Shown here: piece by piece, positions 1-3,970 of the stretch | Numbering within the stretch: position 1 is the first letter of the stretch | Layout: every line of letters starts with the position of its first letter | Origin: Candidatus Woesebacteria bacterium | GTDB taxonomy: Bacteria; Patescibacteriota; Microgenomatia; UBA1400; MFAQ01 | Direction: 5' to 3' | Assembly: GCA_020052895.1 (NCBI GenBank) | Contig: JAGVOE010000041.1 | Coordinates: forward strand, 1 to 6,541 | DNA length: 6,541 nucleotides | Position numbers and translations under genes: made by a program | Notes under the pieces: model-generated | Told to the model about the DNA's origin: nothing | Databases searched by the model: none | What the model saw: the letters and a program-made list of their open reading frames with translations, nothing else

Positions 1-834
1 ATCAACCGTGTCAACAATCTGGCCCAAGACTCCATGCACCTTTTGCAAAATTGCTGGGTCGTCCCTGGTGATTTACAAAACTCTCCTCGCTGTGATTTAT
101 CTTTATCCCCGGAAGCCTCCACCAGCGCTTGTACCGGCGAAGCTTTCAAAAAAATTGTTGACAACCCCGACAGACCTTCTTCCGCTGGTGAAAACTACTT
201 CAACTCTTTTATTAATCCCAATCTCACCCCCGAAGTTATTACCGCCTACTCCGAAGCGGAGAAACAAACCGGCGTCCCTTGTGAAGTGCTGGCCGGCATT
301 CACTTTAAAGAAGGTGGCAACAGCCCAGATCAAGATCTCCAAAGTGGTGCTCCTCTGGCCGGACGCTCTCTAATCCAGTCTGCTATCCAAGCCGCCGAAG
401 AACTCAAAGCCAAAGCCGGTGGAGACATCGTCAGCCTCGAACAACTCATCATGGCCCTCTCCTACTATAACGGAGGCGGCAATCGCAACTGCCAGGCCGG
501 TGGCAGTAATTCCTGCGCCCCCACCGATCGGTGTGGCCAGACCGTGGCTTGTACTGTCGATGTCAACGCCTGCCGATGTGTCGGCTCTCCGGAGCCCGGT
601 TCTTGTCGGGCCAACTGCCCCAACGGCTTTCCTTACCAGTTTAGCTACCCCTACTGCTCCCCTATCTCCACCGGCTACGACGACCCCTATGTCACCAATC
701 TTTGGAAATCTCCCATGCACGATCAGATGTATATTTTATATATGTACGACTGTACTCAAACCAAACCCTACGTCGACTCTCGACCAGGAACTTTAACTGT
801 TGCTATTAGTTTATTTCTTCAAGAAACAAAATAA
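1..834 (+). CDS. Lytic-transglycosylase-like protein with Cys-rich insert (5' end outside window)
   Basis: The frame is open from the first base, so the N-terminus is missing; 277 residues are visible. Residues 75-105 read like the start of an SLT/lysozyme-fold domain: helix, 'GVPCEVLAGIHFKEGG', with Glu104 where the catalytic acid normally sits. Residues 151-160 (MALSYYNGGG) match the conserved YNGG-type motif of these enzymes. A later block, DDPYVTN (227-233) through RPGT (261-264), completes the domain. Such enzymes cut the glycan strands of peptidoglycan outside the membrane and often serve secretion or conjugation machines. Between the YNGG motif and the DDPYV block lies an insert of about 60 residues with nine cysteines, which suggests a secreted, disulfide-bonded protein. 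No signal peptide can be seen because the start is cut off. The next gene begins 1 nt after the stop, so the two are probably cotranscribed. The family call rests on motifs only, and catalytic activity is inferred. Confidence 0.72.
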   Translation: MNRVNNLAQDSMHLLQNCWVVPGDLQNSPRCDLSLSPEASTSACTGEAFKKIVDNPDRPSSAGENYFNSFINPNLTPEVITAYSEAEKQTGVPCEVLAGIHFKEGGNSPDQDLQSGAPLAGRSLIQSAIQAAEELKAKAGGDIVSLEQLIMALSYYNGGGNRNCQAGGSNSCAPTDRCGQTVACTVDVNACRCVGSPEPGSCRANCPNGFPYQFSYPYCSPISTGYDDPYVTNLWKSPMHDQMYILYMYDCTQTKPYVDSRPGTLTVAISLFLQETK

Positions 835-835
835 A

Positions 836-1402
836 GTGACCAAAAAAACTCTTCTCCCCCTTATTACCATTCTCCTATTTGCTGTCTTTGTGACTCTCGC
901 TATTCTCCGCTATCGCTCTCAAAAAACCACCTTTCTCGACTCCGTTCCAATCATCCCGACCTCCAGCCCTCGCTCTCTTCCCCAGCCTGACATAGAGCCA
1001 ACTGGCACTCCTGGTGTGGCACAGTCAGTAGATACCGCCGCTATCACCAAACAGGTGTCCGATGAGCTCTCCTCTATCGAAAAAGAAAAAATATACGATT
1101 CCCTTCCCCTGCGCCTGGAAAACTTTTCTACCTCAGCCAATCTCAAAACCACTATCAACATCTACTCCCTTTCATTTGATCCTGTTGCCAGTCTTAGATT
1201 AGAAATCTATGGCCCAAACTACAACGACTCTCTGCTAACTAGCCCCTCTGCCATCGCCTTCAAAGAGTCCTTCCTGGAAGCCAAAAAGCGTTTGGTCTCC
1301 AAAGGAGTTATTCTCAGCAATCTCCAAATTATCTACGGCAATCGCCAATATATCCAAGACACCGCCACCTACTGGGTCGGTACCTTCAAACTCCTCGACT
1401 AA
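836..1402 (+). CDS. Small single-pass membrane-anchored protein, unknown function
   Basis: I chose the GTG at 836, one base after the preceding stop, giving 188 residues. An upstream TTG at 800 would add 12 residues overlapping the previous gene. From the GTG the protein has a textbook anchor: a basic start (MTKK), a hydrophobic helix at about residues 5-24, then RYRSQK. A Pro/Ser/Thr-rich linker follows at about 36-60. Next comes a globular region of about 125 residues that starts with a helix (ITKQVSDELSSIEKEK) and shows alternating strand and helix patterns (TTINIYSLSF, LRLEIYGP, FKESFLEAKKRLV, YWVGTFKLLD). The topology is probably N-in, with the C-terminal domain outside. I do not recognise the family. 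Its position directly behind a lytic-transglycosylase-like gene and near a VirB6-like gene suggests an accessory part of the same envelope apparatus. No good ribosome binding site precedes either start, so translational coupling to the upstream gene is likely. Confidence 0.75.
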   Translation: MTKKTLLPLITILLFAVFVTLAILRYRSQKTTFLDSVPIIPTSSPRSLPQPDIEPTGTPGVAQSVDTAAITKQVSDELSSIEKEKIYDSLPLRLENFSTSANLKTTINIYSLSFDPVASLRLEIYGPNYNDSLLTSPSAIAFKESFLEAKKRLVSKGVILSNLQIIYGNRQYIQDTATYWVGTFKLLD

Positions 1403-1411
1403 CACCTCGTC

Positions 1412-1433
1412 ATCTCGACCGTAGCGGAGAGAT
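1412..1433. repeat. Palindromic hairpin element upstream of toxin-antitoxin promoter
   Basis: ATCTC (1412-1416) pairs with GAGAT (1429-1433). Inside, CCG (1419-1421) pairs with CGG (1425-1427) around a TAG loop, giving a short interrupted hairpin. It lies 9 bases after the stop of the upstream gene and is not followed by a T-run, so it is a poor intrinsic terminator. The 'CTCGACCG...GCGGAGAGATCTC' style resembles short interspersed intergenic palindromes that I recall from several bacterial genomes. That resemblance is a recollection and cannot be tested here. Confidence 0.5.
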
Positions 1434-1449
1434 CTCACTCCACCTAAAC

Positions 1450-1478
1450 TTGACAAACAAGGTCAATGTAGGTACAAT
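1450..1478 (+). promoter_or_regulatory. Sigma-70-type promoter of the toxin-antitoxin operon
   Basis: A perfect -35 box TTGACA (1450-1455) is separated by exactly 17 bases from TACAAT (1473-1478), one mismatch from the consensus -10. Only six bases lie between the -10 box and the antitoxin ATG at 1485. The expected transcription start therefore falls on or beside the A of that ATG, which predicts a leaderless mRNA. No Shine-Dalgarno sequence is present. The start codon is well fixed, because the RHH strand begins only a few residues later. Confidence 0.8.
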
Positions 1479-1553
1479 ACAAGTATGATTAAAGGTCAAA
1501 TACAGGTCAAAATAAGTCTAACTAACCAACTCTATGATTTTCTCTTAGGTCAA
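1450..1553 (+). promoter_or_regulatory. AGGTCAA repeat array, candidate antitoxin operator
   Basis: AGGTCAA occurs at 1460-1466 (between -35 and -10), 1493-1499, 1504-1510 and 1547-1553; GGTCAA recurs at 1586-1591. The first four starts are spaced 33, 11 and 43 bases apart, close to whole helical turns. The -35 box itself carries the inverted half TTGAC (1450-1454), forming a TTGAC/GTCAA palindrome with the first copy around a 7-base loop. Ribbon-helix-helix antitoxins normally bind such short repeats to repress their own operon. The repeats are seen; the operator role is inferred. Copies 2-4 lie within the antitoxin coding sequence, so some could be coincidental. Confidence 0.45.
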
Positions 1554-1739
1554 TCTAGTCAGCTGGGCATTCCTGTCACCCAAGTGGTCAAACATATGAT
1601 TATCGAAAAAGCTCAAAGAGACTCCACTCCAACTTTCAGAGTAACTCCAAAAGTAGAAGAGGATTACAAGCAGGCCATGCTTGAGATAGACAAAGCAGTA
1701 AAGGTCGAAGATCTCAAAGAATATTTTGCAAATTTATAA
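1485..1739 (+). CDS. Type II antitoxin, ribbon-helix-helix type
   Basis: This 84-residue protein fits a small RHH DNA-binding antitoxin. Residues 4-12 (GQIQVKISL) form the predicted DNA-contacting strand, residues 13-27 (TNQLYDFLLGQSSQL) helix A, and residues 31-43 (VTQVVKHMIIEKA) helix B after the usual Gly-Ile/Pro turn. The C-terminal tail (about 55-84, ending DKAVKVEDLKEYFANL) is acidic and amphipathic, as expected for the segment that wraps the toxin. It should act as a cytoplasmic dimer that neutralises the downstream toxin and represses the operon. The stop TAA (1737-1739) overlaps the toxin ATG by one base, the usual antitoxin-first coupled arrangement. The start at 1485 is preceded by a strong promoter and no Shine-Dalgarno sequence, so translation is probably leaderless. 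Codons are less C-ending than in the first gene of the window (4 of the first 20 here, against 9 of 20 at 541-600), compatible with separate ancestry. The exact antitoxin subfamily is not certain. Confidence 0.83.
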   Translation: MIKGQIQVKISLTNQLYDFLLGQSSQLGIPVTQVVKHMIIEKAQRDSTPTFRVTPKVEEDYKQAMLEIDKAVKVEDLKEYFANL

Positions 1740-2011
1740 TGGAAATTTCGTTCTCTTCCAAATTCGAAGCAGAATTAAAAAAGATTAAGAGAAACAATCT
1801 AAAACTGTCCAATAAAATTCTCAAACAACTCCAATTGTTTAGTATTAATTCCAAACACCCATCCTTACGAGATCATAAATTATCAGGCCACCTATCAAAC
1901 TCACATAGTATTTCCGCAGATATGAGTATTAGGATGCTATATAAAATTCTAGCTGACGGTTCGGCTCATTTTTTTTCCATCGGCACCCACGACGAAATCT
2001 ACCGCAAATAA
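1739..2011 (+). CDS. RelE/ParE-superfamily toxin (plasmid-stabilisation type)
   Basis: This 90-residue protein has the typical size and order of the superfamily. Two N-terminal helices (residues 7-35, rich in Lys) are followed by the 'L-x-DHKLSG' block (44-50). Then come strands containing SIRMLYKI (63-70), with Arg65 in the position often catalytic or ribosome-binding, and the C-terminal signature GTHDEIYR (82-89). RelE-like members cleave mRNA on the ribosome and ParE-like members poison gyrase. The GTHDE[VI]Y ending is common in proteins annotated RelE/StbE or YafQ-like mRNA interferases, so RNase activity is favoured but not shown. The ATG overlaps the antitoxin stop (TAATG) and has no Shine-Dalgarno of its own, so translation should be coupled to the antitoxin. 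A T8 tract (1969-1976) lies just before the conserved C-terminal motif. No truncation is evident, and the pair appears intact. Confidence 0.85.
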   Translation: MEISFSSKFEAELKKIKRNNLKLSNKILKQLQLFSINSKHPSLRDHKLSGHLSNSHSISADMSIRMLYKILADGSAHFFSIGTHDEIYRK

Positions 2012-2026
2012 TATCACCCACTTTGT

Positions 2027-2077
2027 CATTCCGGCCGAGCCTGCCCGCCTGACTACGCAGTTGTCGGCTGGGTCATG
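2027..2077. repeat. Imperfect palindromic element between toxin gene and VirB6-like gene
   Basis: CCGGCCGA (2031-2038) pairs with TCGGCTGG (2064-2071) through eight pairs including one G-T. An outer CAT (2027-2029) pairs with ATG (2075-2077), and a small CTG/CAG stem (2049-2051, 2058-2060) sits in the loop. The element fills almost all of the gap between the toxin stop and the next gene. It is followed directly by TATAATTTTT, so on RNA it could act as a weak terminator for the toxin-antitoxin transcript. It also occupies the place where a -35 box for the next promoter would lie. Confidence 0.5.
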
Positions 2078-2083
2078 TATAAT
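2078..2083 (+). promoter_or_regulatory. Perfect -10 box TATAAT ahead of VirB6-like gene
   Basis: A perfect TATAAT ends five bases before the ATG at 2089, nearly the same spacing as at the antitoxin gene. Transcription would begin at about the start codon, giving a leaderless message. No -35 match is found at 16-18 bases upstream (around 2055-2060). A TG lies directly against the box rather than one base away, so it is only an approximate extended -10. Activity is therefore less certain than for the antitoxin promoter. Confidence 0.45.
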
Positions 2084-2088
2084 TTTTA

Positions 2089-3900
2089 ATGACTATGCGA
2101 CTGCCTACCAAAACCCTCAGCCTCTTTTTTCTAGCCCTATTACTTTCGGCTTCACTCTTTTTTGCCCCCCAATCCCACGCCGCAAGCTCTGTTTTTTTTC
2201 CTGGACTAAATGGAGTAGAGGCCAAGTCTGAAAACGAACTACTCAAAGAGTTTTGTGACAAACGCTCAGGAGATCTCATGAACCTGGAAACTTGGTATTC
2301 AGGCAAATGCGGCGATGGTGTTGATACTCTAAGTGGTGAAGGTGTCGGTTTTTCAGACATTGTTCTTCTCCAGGGGCTTGAGTACATAAAAGGACCACAA
2401 ACCACCGATTTTATTACCTCAATTATTAGAAAACTCAACATTATCAAAGAGGTAAAAGAGAGTCTCTCAGAGGGTAAACCCCTTCCATCTCAAACAGAGA
2501 TGGCCACTCTAAATGGTGGAGGATTACTTGGTTCCCTCGGTGGTTTAACCGCAAAATTAGCAACTGTTCGCCCTGCCAGTTCTCTAGACTACTTGGCTTA
2601 TGTCTCTACCAATTTAAAAAATCATCACATAATTAACCAAGCCTTCGCCTCCGGACCAGGTTACGGCTTTACTGCCCTCTCCCCCATCCTTCCTCTTTGG
2701 CGAGCTTTTAGAAACATCGCCTACCTCCTTTTTGCTCTTGCTTTTGTTCTCTATGGAGTCATGATTATGTTTCGTGTTAAGATTGACGCCAAAACAGCTG
2801 CCTCAATCCAATTAGCCGTCCCCAAACTTATCGCCACCCTGCTTCTCATCACTTTTTCCTATGCCATCGTTGGTTTCTTAATCGATATTTCTACTGTTAT
2901 CTCAGCTATGATTATCGGGGTCTTAAAAGCAGGTGGAATTCTAACCGATATCAACAACATCGTTCCTATGATTGCCAGCGGTCAGTCTCTATTGGGAGCT
3001 GTCGGATCAGCTTTGGTAAACGGGTTTTTAGCTGTTATAGTTTCTCCTTTTATCTTCTTTAATCTTCTTATTGGGGGCCTTCTTGGTATGTCAGTCGCCT
3101 TTGTCGCCGCCATCGCTGGGACTCTTACTGGTATAGGGCTTCTCATCGGCATAATTATTATAATTGCCGTCGTTTTTTCCTACACCAAACTAATTTTCAA
3201 ACTCTTTCAGGCCTTCTTAAGTATCATTGTTAATTTAATTTTTGCCCCCATTATATTACTGGGAAACTTGTTTCCCGGCTCTACTTCTTTTGGTGACTGG
3301 CTCAGATCTATTTACGGCAATCTCGCTGTCTTTCCCGTCGCCATCTTCTTTCTAACCCTTTCATATGCCCTTTTATGCCAACCCATCCTCACCCTTATCC
3401 CAGACATTGTTGGTCACTATACACCCATAGGCTGGGTCGCGGGGGCAGTTGGATTGGACATGAGTTTTATTACTAAAGATACCTTGGAAAATATCCTCGG
3501 GGTCAAGTCCCTTGCTGACAACGGGATTATTTGGACCCCTCCACTGACCATTCCTGGCGCAGGTAGTACCTGGACCAAAGGCGGACAACAAACTGGTACG
3601 GCCGCCGGTAGCGAAGGCAGTCTTATGCTGGCCACCATTGGCTTTGGTCTTCTGATGATGTCCAGCAAATATTGTGAAATGGTCGAGAAGGCTCTCAAGA
3701 CTCCTCCGTTCCCTTACGGTGCCGCCATCGGCGAAGCCCTCAAATATGGATCAAAGGGAAACAACTGGTTAGCAATGCAAAATTATGGTGGTTTAAAGGC
3801 TCCTACTGGTAAACCCCTGTCTGATTGGTATAAACCAGCTGTTGGAGCGACCAAGCCAACAGTAGGTGGTATGGCGGGAGGTTACACCTTACCCGAGTAA
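2089..3900 (+). CDS. VirB6/TrbL-like polytopic membrane protein of a type IV secretion-like system
   Basis: This 603-residue protein begins with a clear signal peptide: a basic n-region, hydrophobic core at about 10-26, and probable cleavage after SHA (residue 31). An extracytoplasmic domain of about 165 residues follows, with two cysteines (56 and 74) that could pair. From about residue 203 it becomes strongly hydrophobic. Likely membrane segments lie at about 208-228, 245-278 (one or two), 305-345 (two), 346-365, 368-395, 410-432 and 508-525. A hydrophilic Gly/Lys/Pro-rich tail of about 75 residues ends the protein. The block 'LWRAFRNIAYLLFALAFVLYG' followed by a basic loop and another long helix resembles VirB6/TrbL-type channel proteins from conjugation and type IV secretion systems, including CPR versions. 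The family call is from overall pattern, since VirB6 proteins share little sequence. The start at 2089 is preferred because it sits just after a TATAAT box, although an in-frame ATG at 2095 is an alternative. Neither has a Shine-Dalgarno. The nearby lytic-transglycosylase-like gene supports a secretion role. Confidence 0.7.
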   Translation: MTMRLPTKTLSLFFLALLLSASLFFAPQSHAASSVFFPGLNGVEAKSENELLKEFCDKRSGDLMNLETWYSGKCGDGVDTLSGEGVGFSDIVLLQGLEYIKGPQTTDFITSIIRKLNIIKEVKESLSEGKPLPSQTEMATLNGGGLLGSLGGLTAKLATVRPASSLDYLAYVSTNLKNHHIINQAFASGPGYGFTALSPILPLWRAFRNIAYLLFALAFVLYGVMIMFRVKIDAKTAASIQLAVPKLIATLLLITFSYAIVGFLIDISTVISAMIIGVLKAGGILTDINNIVPMIASGQSLLGAVGSALVNGFLAVIVSPFIFFNLLIGGLLGMSVAFVAAIAGTLTGIGLLIGIIIIIAVVFSYTKLIFKLFQAFLSIIVNLIFAPIILLGNLFPGSTSFGDWLRSIYGNLAVFPVAIFFLTLSYALLCQPILTLIPDIVGHYTPIGWVAGAVGLDMSFITKDTLENILGVKSLADNGIIWTPPLTIPGAGSTWTKGGQQTGTAAGSEGSLMLATIGFGLLMMSSKYCEMVEKALKTPPFPYGAAIGEALKYGSKGNNWLAMQNYGGLKAPTGKPLSDWYKPAVGATKPTVGGMAGGYTLPE

Positions 3901-3970
3901 CTCTACACAGATTCAAGCCCACCAGAGAACCCTTCATCATTTATTCTATGGGCTGTCGTATAAGACCGTT

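Noticed and set aside
103..720. Open frames on both strands overlapping the transglycosylase-like gene (for example 8-373, 370-720 minus, 419-796)
   Set aside because: Their low-complexity Pro/Thr/Ala or Gly/Val composition is what C-rich codons give in other frames. No start signals or domain patterns were seen.
800..835. Earlier TTG start for the anchored protein
   Set aside because: It would overlap the preceding gene by 35 bases and put a polar stretch ahead of the membrane anchor. The GTG at 836 gives a standard anchor and tight gene spacing.
3901..3970. Possible terminator between the convergent genes: AGCCCA (3916-3921) with TGGGCT (3949-3954)
   Set aside because: The stem is only six pairs around a 27-base loop and has no T-run on either side, so it does not support a terminator call.
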